This document shows, piece by piece, positions 40,479-49,660 of a stretch of 64,000 nucleotides of DNA. The position numbers and the translations under genes were made by a program. The stretch covers positions 124,001 to 188,000 of the forward strand of contig WTGG01000020.1 of NCBI GenBank assembly GCA_011523685.1, written 5' to 3'. The notes beneath the pieces are model-generated. The model ran no database searches. It was not told the origin of the DNA and worked only from the letters and a program-made list of their open reading frames with translations. Within the stretch, counting starts at the first letter, position 1. Each line of letters starts with the position of its first letter. This DNA comes from Coxiellaceae bacterium. GTDB taxonomy: Bacteria > Pseudomonadota > Gammaproteobacteria > Coxiellales > Coxiellaceae.

Positions 40479-41296
40479 GCAACCTCCTCTTGACACACTG
40501 TTAATCGCTGAAATGTATGTTGACCTAATACCGGAAAATCGCCCGACTTTATTTCATGATTGAATTCGACCAATGCTTGTTGAATGAGACCGGCACCATC
40601 AACATACTGCTTAACAAACTTTGGTGAAAAGGAACGATTCATACCTAATAAATCTTGCAGCACGAGAATCTGCCCTGAAGTATCAGGGCCTGCACCTATA
40701 CCAATAGTTGGAATATCTAATGACTCTGTGATTGAACAAGCTACCTCAGCAGGCACACACTCTAATACAATAGAAAAACACCCTGCCTCTTGTAAAAGCA
40801 ACGCATCACGCTGCAACTGTTCAGCAGCCGCATGCGTTTTCCCTTGAACTTTATAACCGCCCAATTGATGCAATAATTGAGGTGTTAAACCAATATGCCC
40901 CATGACCGGAACACCCGATTCGACACAATGCGTAATAAACTCTAAATTACCTGAGACTCCTTCTAATTTGACAGCATGAGCACCCGCTTGCATCAAACGA
41001 GACACAGCCTGCATACCAGATTGTAACCCCTGTCGATAGGATAAAAAGGGTAAATCAGCGACCACAAATTGCTGGGATAAACCTTTGGCTACAGCAGCTG
41101 TATGCCAAGCCATTTGATCAACCGTCACTGGTAACGTGGTATCATAACCATGCATCACCATACCAGCGCTGTCGCCCACTAGCACAGCATCTATTGGCGC
41201 TTCATTGATCAATGTTGCCATGGTGTAATCATAACAAGTCACCATGCTAATTTTTTGATTGGCATGGTATCGCGTATAAAAATCATTAATAGTCAT
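40475..41296 (-). CDS. panB: Ketopantoate hydroxymethyltransferase
   Basis: Adds a hydroxymethyl group from methylene-tetrahydrofolate to ketoisovalerate. Motifs ISMVTCYDYTMATLINEA, AVLVGDSAGMVMHGYDTTLP, AVKLEGVSG, VMGHIGLTPQ and the end region GIGAGPDTSGQILVLQDLLG are intact. Three start codons lie close together (41305 GTG, 41302 ATG, 41296 ATG); I choose the last for its AGG spacing. First gene of the pantothenate cluster. Confidence 0.96.
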   Translation of the reverse strand: MTINDFYTRYHANQKISMVTCYDYTMATLINEAPIDAVLVGDSAGMVMHGYDTTLPVTVDQMAWHTAAVAKGLSQQFVVADLPFLSYRQGLQSGMQAVSRLMQAGAHAVKLEGVSGNLEFITHCVESGVPVMGHIGLTPQLLHQLGGYKVQGKTHAAAEQLQRDALLLQEAGCFSIVLECVPAEVACSITESLDIPTIGIGAGPDTSGQILVLQDLLGMNRSFSPKFVKQYVDGAGLIQQALVEFNHEIKSGDFPVLGQHTFQRLTVCQEEVA

Positions 41297-41544
41297 AAAC
41301 ATCACCTACTGCTTACGGTAAAAACACATGCACAAACCTTAAGCAGCCAAACGATGAAGACACAAAAAAGCCATTCGCTTTTCTGTGAGTATTGATTGTC
41401 TTTTAAATCACACCTATTCATCGGGTCACTGCCTTTCGGTCAATGCCTTTTTGACGAACTATAATCACTCTCATTAAAAATAACAATGTACAATCTCATG
41501 ACAAGCCTATAGACATGGGATTTTTTTTCAGGTATTAAGTAGCG

Positions 41545-42789
41545 ATGAATAATTACACACTCTTTTCATTAATTGTCGCACTAGCCATTTTTATGGGATA
41601 TATCAACGAGCGTGTTTTCAAACAGCAAGCAACAATAGCTATCATGAGCGGCTCACTGATCGTAGCAACCGCACTGATTATTCTACAACACCTAGGTATC
41701 TCCAATCTGTACTTTCATGCAGAAAACTTGGTCCTCCAGGCACACTTTGAGCAGCTACTATTAGATGGCATGCTCAGCTTTTTGCTATTTGCTGGTGCTT
41801 TGACGATTGATTTCAACAGCCTAAAGTCTCAAAAATGGGAAATTGCAATCCTAGCATCCATCAGTACCGTTAGCTCTGCTTGCCTAGTGGGCACAGCCCT
41901 TTATTACCTATCAAGTGTATTAGGGTTACCCATACCTTATATCTATTGCCTATTATTTGGATCACTTATCTCTCCTACCGACCCCATTGCCGTACTAGCA
42001 ACTTTTAAGCGACTAGGTGTTTCTAAAAAACTCTCCACATGCGTGGCAGGAGAGTCATTATTTAATGATGGCGTTGGTATCGTTTTATTCATCACACTGT
42101 TAGAACTCAGCACATCATCAAACGCTTCCTTTACACCCTCCAGTGTGATCTTGCTATTTTGTCAAGAGGCTCTCGGTGGCATTATCTTCGGCATTATACT
42201 TGGATGGCTAACATCCACCTTAGCCAAACCCTTAAAAGAGGCTAATGCTATCATTTTACTCACTATTGGATTTGTATGCGGTGGCTACAGTCTCGCTCAA
42301 CAACTGCATATCTCAGGTCCATTAGCCATGGTCGCTGCAGGCATCTATGTCAGCTGCCATCTTCATCATAAAATTCCTGAACTGCACTTCCACGACTTAA
42401 AAAAATTCTGGGAAATCATCGATGAACTGCTCAATGCGATTCTCTTTTTACTTATTGGGTTTGAGTTACTGAGCTTACATGCCAGTAATGCTGAAATCAT
42501 CATAGCCATCTTAATTATCCCTATCACCCTCATTATTCGCTGGGTCACAACCGGCATACCTATGAAAATACTAGGTCAATTTAGAAAACATAATCCTTAT
42601 ATAGTCTCTATACTCACTTGGGGCGGACTTCGGGGCGGATTAGCCGTCGCACTGGCTTTATCACTCCCCACTAGCGATTACCGCAGCATTATTGTTACGC
42701 TCACTTATGCCGTGGTAATGTTTGCCTTAATTATTCAAGGCTCAACTATTCAAACACTGGCTCGTAAATCCATGGAATCGCCTCAATAG
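41545..42789 (+). CDS. CPA1-family Na+(K+)/H+ antiporter
   Basis: A 414-residue cation/proton antiporter with about 12 helices. The CPA1 signatures LLFAGALTIDFNSLK, SLISPTDPIAVLATFKRLG and VAGESLFNDGVGIVLF carry the conserved Asp residues, and WGGLRGGLAVALALSLP lies near the C-terminus. It lacks the long cytoplasmic tail of NhaP-type enzymes. It is divergent from panB and separated from it by about 250 bases. Ion choice is not readable. Confidence 0.9.
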   Translation: MNNYTLFSLIVALAIFMGYINERVFKQQATIAIMSGSLIVATALIILQHLGISNLYFHAENLVLQAHFEQLLLDGMLSFLLFAGALTIDFNSLKSQKWEIAILASISTVSSACLVGTALYYLSSVLGLPIPYIYCLLFGSLISPTDPIAVLATFKRLGVSKKLSTCVAGESLFNDGVGIVLFITLLELSTSSNASFTPSSVILLFCQEALGGIIFGIILGWLTSTLAKPLKEANAIILLTIGFVCGGYSLAQQLHISGPLAMVAAGIYVSCHLHHKIPELHFHDLKKFWEIIDELLNAILFLLIGFELLSLHASNAEIIIAILIIPITLIIRWVTTGIPMKILGQFRKHNPYIVSILTWGGLRGGLAVALALSLPTSDYRSIIVTLTYAVVMFALIIQGSTIQTLARKSMESPQ

Positions 42790-42869
42790 AGCTATCGCGA
42801 TTTGTTGTCGCTATCAAAGCATGCTAGGTTCACACACCGTACACATTAAACTAAAAGCTATACCTCATT

Positions 42870-43424
42870 ATGACCATCCTACAATGCATTAAAAAATATC
42901 AATCTCAATTAAAAGACATCACACATAACCCCTCTTACTCTGCCACGTCTGTACTATCCATCGATCCTGCTGCACTTAAAGCCGAAGGTATTCAAGTGCT
43001 CGCCCTAGACTTTGATGGTGTCTTAAACTATCACAATGCAACAGAGGTACCTGATACTGTGAAGGCATGGCTAACCACTTGTGGCCAGGTTTTTGGAGAA
43101 GATCACCTGTATCTCCACTCCAACAATAACCGCCCCGATCGAATTAACTATCTCAAACAGCACTTTCCGTGCATGCATATTTTAGACCCAACTCAAAAAA
43201 AACCGGCACCAGAAGGCTTACAATCTATTACTCGTATAACAGGTATACCCCCTCACCAAATCGCATTAGTAGATGATCGACTACTCACTGGCATGCTGGC
43301 AGCCTGCCAAGCTGGCTGTAAAGGCATCCATATCACCAAACCTTTTACGAATTATCAACGCAGCCCTATTACTGAGATCTTTTTCGCTAGCCTTCGATGG
43401 CTAGAGTACCATTACATCCGATAA
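42870..43424 (+). CDS. YqeG-like HAD phosphatase (class IIIA)
   Basis: A 184-residue HAD protein: motif I LALDFDGVLNYHN, motif II HSNNN, Lys in KKPAPEGLQ, and motif IV VDDRLLTGMLAACQAGC. This arrangement fits the YqeG/HAD-IIIA phosphatases, related to mitochondrial PGP phosphatase. A role in phosphatidylglycerol synthesis is possible by homology but unproven. It is a single gene between the antiporter and rpsU. Confidence 0.75.
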   Translation: MTILQCIKKYQSQLKDITHNPSYSATSVLSIDPAALKAEGIQVLALDFDGVLNYHNATEVPDTVKAWLTTCGQVFGEDHLYLHSNNNRPDRINYLKQHFPCMHILDPTQKKPAPEGLQSITRITGIPPHQIALVDDRLLTGMLAACQAGCKGIHITKPFTNYQRSPITEIFFASLRWLEYHYIR

Positions 43425-43521
43425 ATACCCCATAGACCACCTAACTAATTGATAAAATTACTATTTAATATAAAATTATCCATTTTCACACAGCCAACAA
43501 ACACCCCACTAAAAAGAGGCT

Positions 43522-43550
43522 TTGCATTTTTCAACTAAAGTGATTATGAT
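43522..43550 (+). promoter_or_regulatory. Promoter of the rpsU-yqeY-dnaG-rpoD operon
   Basis: TTGCAT (43522-43527), a 17-base spacer and TATGAT (43545-43550), about 48 bases upstream of the rpsU ATG. A good sigma-70 match in an otherwise AT-rich gap. Confidence 0.65.
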
Positions 43551-43598
43551 GGCTCCCTCATTTTATGTGTAACACGTTATATAAGGTAAAATATCCTC

Positions 43599-43823
43599 AT
43601 GCCACAAGTTGAAATTCAAGAACAAGGTTCATTTGACGTTGCTGTACGCCGATTCAAGCGTATGTGCGAAAAAGCCGGTATTCCAAGCAAATTACGCGAG
43701 ATGGAATTCTATGAAAAACCCACATCTAAGCGTAAACGCCAAAAAGCAGCGGCTGTGAAACGTCATGCTAAAAAGCTACAAAAAGAGCAAGAAAGCCGTG
43801 AACGTGAACGCGTACGCTACTAA
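43599..43823 (+). CDS. rpsU: 30S ribosomal protein S21
   Basis: Small basic ribosomal protein for initiation, 74 residues: [39 protein letters not shown] and a Lys/Arg-rich end. First gene of the macromolecular-synthesis operon, with yqeY nine bases downstream. An AAGGT precedes the ATG. Confidence 0.98.
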   Translation: MPQVEIQEQGSFDVAVRRFKRMCEKAGIPSKLREMEFYEKPTSKRKRQKAAAVKRHAKKLQKEQESRERERVRY

Positions 43824-43832
43824 GCCACTATC

Positions 43833-44288
43833 ATGAGCAGCTCCTCTTTGATTGAAACCATCAATGAAGACATTAAGTCAGCCATGCGGTCTAAAGATTC
43901 CGAAAGGCTGACGACACTTCGCATGCTCAAAGCAGCCATCAAACAGCGCGACATCGACACACAGTCTATCGCAACTGATCAAGATGCATTAACTATCATC
44001 CACAAAATGGTGAAACAACGCAAAGAATCAACTGAGCAATACCTTGCAGCACAACGACCAGAGCTTGCTGAAAAAGAACAACTTGAAATCAATATCCTAA
44101 CTGCCTATCTACCAGAACAACTTGATGAAGCGGCTATTTTAACTGCCATCGATCAAGCGATTACTGAGTCAGGCGCTCAATCAATCAAAGACATGGGTGC
44201 TGTCATGGGATTACTCAAGTCACAACTTCAAGGCCAGGCTGACATGAGCATTGTTAGCAAACATGTCCGGACTAGGCTCAGCGCATAA
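43833..44288 (+). CDS. GatB/YqeY-domain protein
   Basis: A 151-residue helical protein with the tRNA-binding YqeY/GatB tail-type fold: INEDIKSAMRSKDSERLTTL, MLKAAIKQRDID, EINILTAYLPEQL and DMGAVMGLLKSQLQGQADM. It commonly sits between rpsU and dnaG, as here. It is not itself an amidotransferase; the function is unknown, with a tRNA link suspected. Confidence 0.92.
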   Translation: MSSSSLIETINEDIKSAMRSKDSERLTTLRMLKAAIKQRDIDTQSIATDQDALTIIHKMVKQRKESTEQYLAAQRPELAEKEQLEINILTAYLPEQLDEAAILTAIDQAITESGAQSIKDMGAVMGLLKSQLQGQADMSIVSKHVRTRLSA

Positions 44289-44340
44289 AACACTGCATAC
44301 TATAATCTCATTTTTTTAGCTAGCAGATTACGGGACATTC

Positions 44341-46098
44341 ATGAGCGGGCGTATTGCACAAACCTTCATCCAACAATTACTGGAACGCATCAATATCGCA
44401 GACGTTGTTAGTGCGCACACGACTATTCAACTTAAAGGCAAAGACCACTCTGGATGCTGCCCTTTTCATCAGGAAAAAACCCCCTCTTTTACAGTCAGCA
44501 CCGAAAAACAGTTCTACCATTGCTTTGGTTGCGGCGCACACGGTAATGCCATTGGATTTCTTATGGCTATTAATCACCAAAGTTTTCCTGAAGCAGTCCA
44601 AGACCTTGCCTCCCAAGCGGGTCTCGAAATTATTTATGAGGATGGCAACACCCACCCACAAACGACTCAGTATGAGCCACTATACACTTTACTGACACAA
44701 GCCAGCTCTCTTTATCAACAAGCACTTCCTCAACACCCTAATGCTAGCCACTATTTGCAATCTCGAGGCATTGACACACATGCTCAGAAACATTTCTCTA
44801 TCGGATATGCTCCGAATGACTGGCACGCTTTAAAACCACTCAACACCTCATCAACCACTGAGACACAACTACTCACTTGCGGCCTAATGGTTGAGAATAA
44901 AAAACGCTATGACCGATTCCGTGATCGAATTATGTTTCCGATTCGAAACATTCAAGGTAAAGTCGTTGGCTTCGGCGGACGATCTCTAGGGGATGCCAAA
45001 CCCAAATATTTAAACTCACCTGAAACCCCCGTCTTTCATAAAAATCATGAATTGTATGGGCTCTATGAAGCTCGACAAACCAATCCCAAGTTACCTTATG
45101 TTATTGTCGTTGAGGGTTATATGGATGTTATCGCTCTTTTTCAATACCAATTTCCGATGGCGGTTGCCACACTAGGAACTGCCGTCAATGCCACTCACAT
45201 CAAAAAAATTCTTCGCTACACCAAACGCGTCGTTTTTTGTTTCGATGGTGATCGCGCAGGCCAACAAGCCTCCTGGAAGGCCTTACTTGCCACACTACCA
45301 GCGCTCACCCAAGGTGTTGATGTGAAGTTCCTCTCACTACCTGAGCAACAAGACCCAGATAGCTATTTACGCAAAGAAGGTCGAGAAGCTTTTAAACAAG
45401 CTTTAGAACAAGCCCCCCGACTTCCGGAGAAACTATTTTATGAACTAGAACAACGATACCCACTTAACCATATCGCCAACCAATCTCAATTTGCTCATGA
45501 AGCACTTGAGTGCATTAAGCTAATCCCTACAGGCTTTTATCATGACCTCATGATTAATGCACTTGCAGAAAAACTCCACTTAAACCGTGACCAACTAGAA
45601 CAGCTATCCTCTTCAACACCTAATACTAAAACACCAACACCAACAGCCATACCCGTTAAAAAACCTACTGGGCGCATCCAAATCACACCGGCCATTGAAC
45701 AAGCCAATCTACTACTACTGCATCATCCATCGCTCATCACAGCCATTGACCCTAACTTCAACGTTACCCAGACAGACACAGACGAGCTCACCCTATTACG
45801 CCAACTGCTAACCACCCTTCGCCAACAGCCTAGCCTAACAACCGGACAATTATTTGCTCAATTTGAAACGACACCTCTAAAACCCTACGTATCTCAACTA
45901 GCTAGTACCCCCTTAGATCTCAGCGAAAGCAGTTATGAAAACACACTTCAAGAAACTATCATGCACCTACAACAACAACAGTATCAGCATGAAGCGGATG
46001 AATTACTCCTTCGATCTAAGTCACAAGGCTTAAGTTTCGATGAAAAAAAGCAACTACAGCACATATTGATGCAAATGAACAAAAACAAACTCGGATAA
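44341..46098 (+). CDS. dnaG: DNA primase
   Basis: Makes RNA primers at the replication fork. Zinc-binding CCPFHQEKTPSFTVS with FHCFGCG-type partner YHCFGCGAHGNAIGF, RNA-polymerase core with VGFGGRSLGDAKPKYLNSPE, TOPRIM motif VVEGYMDVIALFQ and FCFDGDRAGQQASWKAL. The C-terminal helicase-binding domain is less conserved. Length 585. A TATAAT at 44301-44306 in the gap after yqeY may be part of an internal promoter. Confidence 0.97.
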   Translation: MSGRIAQTFIQQLLERINIADVVSAHTTIQLKGKDHSGCCPFHQEKTPSFTVSTEKQFYHCFGCGAHGNAIGFLMAINHQSFPEAVQDLASQAGLEIIYEDGNTHPQTTQYEPLYTLLTQASSLYQQALPQHPNASHYLQSRGIDTHAQKHFSIGYAPNDWHALKPLNTSSTTETQLLTCGLMVENKKRYDRFRDRIMFPIRNIQGKVVGFGGRSLGDAKPKYLNSPETPVFHKNHELYGLYEARQTNPKLPYVIVVEGYMDVIALFQYQFPMAVATLGTAVNATHIKKILRYTKRVVFCFDGDRAGQQASWKALLATLPALTQGVDVKFLSLPEQQDPDSYLRKEGREAFKQALEQAPRLPEKLFYELEQRYPLNHIANQSQFAHEALECIKLIPTGFYHDLMINALAEKLHLNRDQLEQLSSSTPNTKTPTPTAIPVKKPTGRIQITPAIEQANLLLLHHPSLITAIDPNFNVTQTDTDELTLLRQLLTTLRQQPSLTTGQLFAQFETTPLKPYVSQLASTPLDLSESSYENTLQETIMHLQQQQYQHEADELLLRSKSQGLSFDEKKQLQHILMQMNKNKLG

Positions 46099-46173
46099 TA
46101 CTAGCCAGATCACCTACTTATCTGTAAAATGCGCTGTCTTTCATACTATATTCACGACAGGGTTGATCAAAAA

Positions 46174-48081
46174 ATGTCCGAAGAAAATCGAAGCATTGGT
46201 GCACTACTCAAAAAAGCAAATGAACAAGGTTATCTTTTACACGAAGATTTGCTGAACTTTCTCCCTAGTGAATTAGTTGACTCTAATAATGACCTCGAGC
46301 GTATTATTTCTAGCCTACAAGAACGTGGCATTGACGTATTTGATACGCAACCCTCTGAAGATGATCTACGCCTCAAACAACTTCAAGAACGTGCCAATGT
46401 CTCTGAAGATGATATCAAAGAAAGCATCATGGAAATTGAGGCCATCCATCGCACAACAGATACCGTCCGCATGTACATGCGCGAAATGGGAACCGTAGAA
46501 CTTCTTACTCGTGAAGGTGAAATCATCATCGCTAAACGCATCGAAGATGGTATTCGACAAATGATGAGTGCTCTAGCCCATTACCCTGAAACGGTTAAAA
46601 GCTTACTGGACCAATATGATGAACTCATTGAAAACGAAGGCCGCTTATCAGATCTCATTATCGGCTTTTTTGACGATGAGCCCCAACCCGCACCCAACCT
46701 TAAAAAAAGCACATCTGAGACAGAAACAGAAGCATCACCAGCAACAAAATCCGACTCAAAGCCCACTCAGCCTGACAATAAAGACGCAGAGGAAAAAGAA
46801 GACACTGACGACAGTAATACTGACGAATCTGATGACAATGATGAAGAAGCTGAATCTGGACCAGACCCTGTGTACACTGCTGAACAAATTGCCCTGCTAC
46901 GTAAATACCATGATCAATACGTCAGAGCTATTGCAAAACATGACAAAAAACATAAAACCACACAAAAAAACCTATTAAAACTTACCGAGCAATACACTTT
47001 ATTCAAACTCGCAATCAAACCATTCTCTCGTCAAACGCATATGCTACGTTCTTACTTACGAGAAATTCGCGAACAAGAAAAAATTATCCAAACCTACTGC
47101 GTAACACGAGCAAAAGTAGCTCGCAAATCCTTTATCAATTCATTTGTACGCAGTGAAACAGACCCTCAATGGTTTGACCAACTCGTTAAAGAACATGGCC
47201 AACAGGCCGAAGCACTGTATGCTTACGAAAAAGAAATTAAACGTGCACAGCGTAAGCTTGCTGACATTGAAGAAAGGGCTAACTTAGCCATCAGTGATAT
47301 CAAAGAAATCAACCGTCGCGTTTCTATCGGTGAAGCCAAAACACGACGCGCTAAAAAAGAAATGATTGAAGCCAACTTACGCTTGGTGATCTCTATTGCT
47401 AAGAAATACACCAACCGTGGCTTACAATTTCTTGACCTTATCCAAGAAGGTAACGTCGGCTTGATGAAGGCCGTTGATAAATTCGAATACCGAAGAGGGT
47501 ATAAGTTCTCGACGTATGCGACATGGTGGATTCGCCAAGCCATTACGCGATCCATTGCGGACCAAGCCAGAACCATCCGTATTCCTGTGCACATGATTGA
47601 AACTATCAATAAGCTCAATCGCATCCAACGTCAAATTTTGCAAGAAACCGGTCAAGAAGCAACACCTGAAGAATTAGCGAAAATCATGCTAATGCCTGAA
47701 GATAAAATTCGTAAAGTGCTTAAAATTGCTAAAGAACCTATCTCTATGGAAACACCGATCGGTGAAGATGAAGATTCCACATTAGGTGATTTTGTTGAAG
47801 ATGTCGCAGCACAAGCCCCTCTAGATTTTGCTACAGCTGCAGGCCTTAAAGAAGCCACACAAGATGTTCTCGGATCTCTCACTCCACGTGAGGCTAAAGT
47901 ACTGCGTATGCGCTTTGGTATTGATATGAACACTGACCATACACTAGAAGAAGTAGGCAAACAGTTTGACGTGACTCGTGAGCGGATTCGACAAATTGAA
48001 GCCAAAGCTCTTCGTAAACTTCGTCATCCATCGCGCGCCGAACAACTGCACAGCTTCATGGATCAAGACGACGAACGCTGA
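46174..48081 (+). CDS. rpoD: RNA polymerase sigma factor RpoD (sigma-70)
   Basis: Housekeeping sigma factor. Region 1.1 at the N-terminus, region 1.2 ([21 protein letters not shown] type), then a non-conserved region with a strongly acidic low-complexity stretch (residues about 175-230). Regions 2.1-2.4 include [37 protein letters not shown] and [20 protein letters not shown]. Regions 3 and 4 end with [21 protein letters not shown] start at ATG 46174 (MSEENRSIG), not the in-frame ATG at 46129; 635 residues. Last gene of the operon. Confidence 0.97.
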   Translation: MSEENRSIGALLKKANEQGYLLHEDLLNFLPSELVDSNNDLERIISSLQERGIDVFDTQPSEDDLRLKQLQERANVSEDDIKESIMEIEAIHRTTDTVRMYMREMGTVELLTREGEIIIAKRIEDGIRQMMSALAHYPETVKSLLDQYDELIENEGRLSDLIIGFFDDEPQPAPNLKKSTSETETEASPATKSDSKPTQPDNKDAEEKEDTDDSNTDESDDNDEEAESGPDPVYTAEQIALLRKYHDQYVRAIAKHDKKHKTTQKNLLKLTEQYTLFKLAIKPFSRQTHMLRSYLREIREQEKIIQTYCVTRAKVARKSFINSFVRSETDPQWFDQLVKEHGQQAEALYAYEKEIKRAQRKLADIEERANLAISDIKEINRRVSIGEAKTRRAKKEMIEANLRLVISIAKKYTNRGLQFLDLIQEGNVGLMKAVDKFEYRRGYKFSTYATWWIRQAITRSIADQARTIRIPVHMIETINKLNRIQRQILQETGQEATPEELAKIMLMPEDKIRKVLKIAKEPISMETPIGEDEDSTLGDFVEDVAAQAPLDFATAAGLKEATQDVLGSLTPREAKVLRMRFGIDMNTDHTLEEVGKQFDVTRERIRQIEAKALRKLRHPSRAEQLHSFMDQDDER

Positions 48082-48117
48082 GCCTACACTCACAACTGCT
48101 AGCAACAGGATAGATTA

Positions 48118-48147
48118 AGATGTGTCGCCACAAACGCTGACACATCT
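48118..48147 (+). terminator. Hairpin after rpoD (possible terminator)
   Basis: AGATGTGTC (48118-48126) pairs perfectly with GACACATCT (48139-48147) around a 12-base loop, about 37 bases after the rpoD stop. No T-run follows, so termination is only possible, not shown. Confidence 0.4.
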
Positions 48148-48206
48148 ATTCGAATCCAGAGGCTAATGTCATTGTCCACAAGAAACTGGAACAATGAATC
48201 GAACTC

Positions 48207-49295
48207 TTAGTTAACGTCGCTGCCTTTTTGCAACTTTCCGTTGGAATTATAATATTCAATACTAGGCTTATAGTTTTGAAAGTCACTTTCAGATGGCATC
48301 TTCGTACCCAGCATTCTAAAAACGACACCAGGCTTTGTAACGTCATTACCCCAATATAGAACAATAGCTTTAGGATGTTTTTTCCTAATCGTATTTATAG
48401 ACTCTTGACTTTTAGCAATATAAAACTCGTATTTTTTACCATTAAATCCACCTAGATCTTCAGATGAAATAGCAGCGAGAGTTTTTGTTGTCTGGTAATC
48501 CACTGCCATAAAAGAGATAAAAACTATGCCTTTTTCGCTAGCCTGACCACTAGGTGACATAATGCCAGAAATTTTGACATATTCAACATCTGGAGATGGT
48601 GATGCAATGGCGTAGAGTGCATATGCATTAACAAATAAACCCGATGTTTTACTCGGAATTTTAAAGTCTTTATTCATTTGGGAAGTGCTGGGTACTGCAT
48701 GCTTAATTTCTGACAACTTTTTAGTTAGTAGATTTTGTAAAGCCTTGGTTTCCATCTCAACCCTACGTATTGAAGCTTGAGGCAATGGAGACCCAGATTT
48801 ATTTATTTTTAAAAGATAATTATTATTATTTTTTGAAGAGAAAATTTGTAAATTATCGTTACCATGACTTCTATAAAATCGCTGAATGAGAAAATTCGTT
48901 TCATTGTTAGTTGTGAATTCAAAATCTTTAAACTCGGATTTATTTCTCATGTTCCATGTTTGCTTATGATCCTTCTTTGTCACAATATTTCCTTGTTTGT
49001 CATAGATAGTCAAACTTGAAAATATAATATTATCATCCTGAGTCAATTTTCCAGAAATTGAATATTGGGTATTTTTTTCAAGGATTGTTACGAAATAGGT
49101 TGAGCTTCCAGATGGCATTGCATAATTAGCTAAAGACAATATTGGATTGACCTGAAAACTACCAGAGTTAATATAAACATGAGACGCGAGCCCCCAACTC
49201 TTTTTCGATAATCTATTAAAACTTTCCTCATACGCAGAGACAGCTTGTGAACAAATAAACACACCCAATAAGACATAATGTATGATTGTTTTCAT
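48207..49295 (-). CDS. Secreted protein of unknown function with an apparent internal duplication
   Basis: I do not recognise a family. The 362-residue protein has a clear signal peptide (core HYVLLGVFICSQAVSA, cleavage near residue 21). The mature part looks like two beta-rich halves: the first has YSISGKLTQDDNIIFSS then FEFTTNNE and YRSHGNDN; the second has YVKISGIMSPS, IVFISFMAVDYQT, YEFYIAKSQE and LYWGND. The shared order (Y-x-ISG, I-F-x-S, Y/F-E-F, GND) suggests a duplicated domain. It is transcribed towards rpoD and is divergent from the candidate effector gene, with AT-rich DNA between. Periplasmic, outer-membrane or extracellular location is likely. Confidence 0.8.
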   Translation of the reverse strand: MKTIIHYVLLGVFICSQAVSAYEESFNRLSKKSWGLASHVYINSGSFQVNPILSLANYAMPSGSSTYFVTILEKNTQYSISGKLTQDDNIIFSSLTIYDKQGNIVTKKDHKQTWNMRNKSEFKDFEFTTNNETNFLIQRFYRSHGNDNLQIFSSKNNNNYLLKINKSGSPLPQASIRRVEMETKALQNLLTKKLSEIKHAVPSTSQMNKDFKIPSKTSGLFVNAYALYAIASPSPDVEYVKISGIMSPSGQASEKGIVFISFMAVDYQTTKTLAAISSEDLGGFNGKKYEFYIAKSQESINTIRKKHPKAIVLYWGNDVTKPGVVFRMLGTKMPSESDFQNYKPSIEYYNSNGKLQKGSDVN

Positions 49296-49660
49296 GTAAC
49301 ACCCTCATTACTTAAATTATCTAAAACTAATTATAGCTAAAAAATCTCCAACCCTTTTGAAAATATAGCAACCTATTGATTATATTGTTTTTTTTACAAA
49401 ACTTTGATGCAGTCAATGTCCATCAATTGACAACCAGCTTACATTTACAAATGACCATTCGATGGATTGACTATAGAATCAGACGCACTTATTTTTTGTC
49501 ATATACCTTAAGAATACCCATTGATTGTATCGTAATTAGAATCAATAAAACCTACAAATGCTTATTTGTAATAATTTAAATTATTTTTTCACGTAAAAAG
49601 AGCAATTACCGGCGTTTTATGCGATATTTCTACGGAATATTTATCATCAAGGATAACGCG
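49296..49660. promoter_or_regulatory. AT-rich divergent intergenic region with a 16-bp palindrome
   Basis: This 365-base gap separates the divergent secreted-protein and effector-candidate genes and must hold both promoters. AATAATTTAAATTATT (49570-49585) is a perfect 16-bp palindrome followed by T residues, about 75 bases before the effector start. It could be an operator or simply AT-rich sequence. AAGGAT lies before the ATG at 49661. Confidence 0.4.

Noticed and set aside
46690-46870. Acidic low-complexity stretch inside RpoD as a possible insertion
   Set aside because: The non-conserved region of gammaproteobacterial sigma-70 is often long and acidic; total length is ordinary.
48146-48165. 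TTCGAATCC, a T-arm-like sequence after rpoD
   Set aside because: No acceptor or anticodon arm can be drawn around it; not a tRNA.
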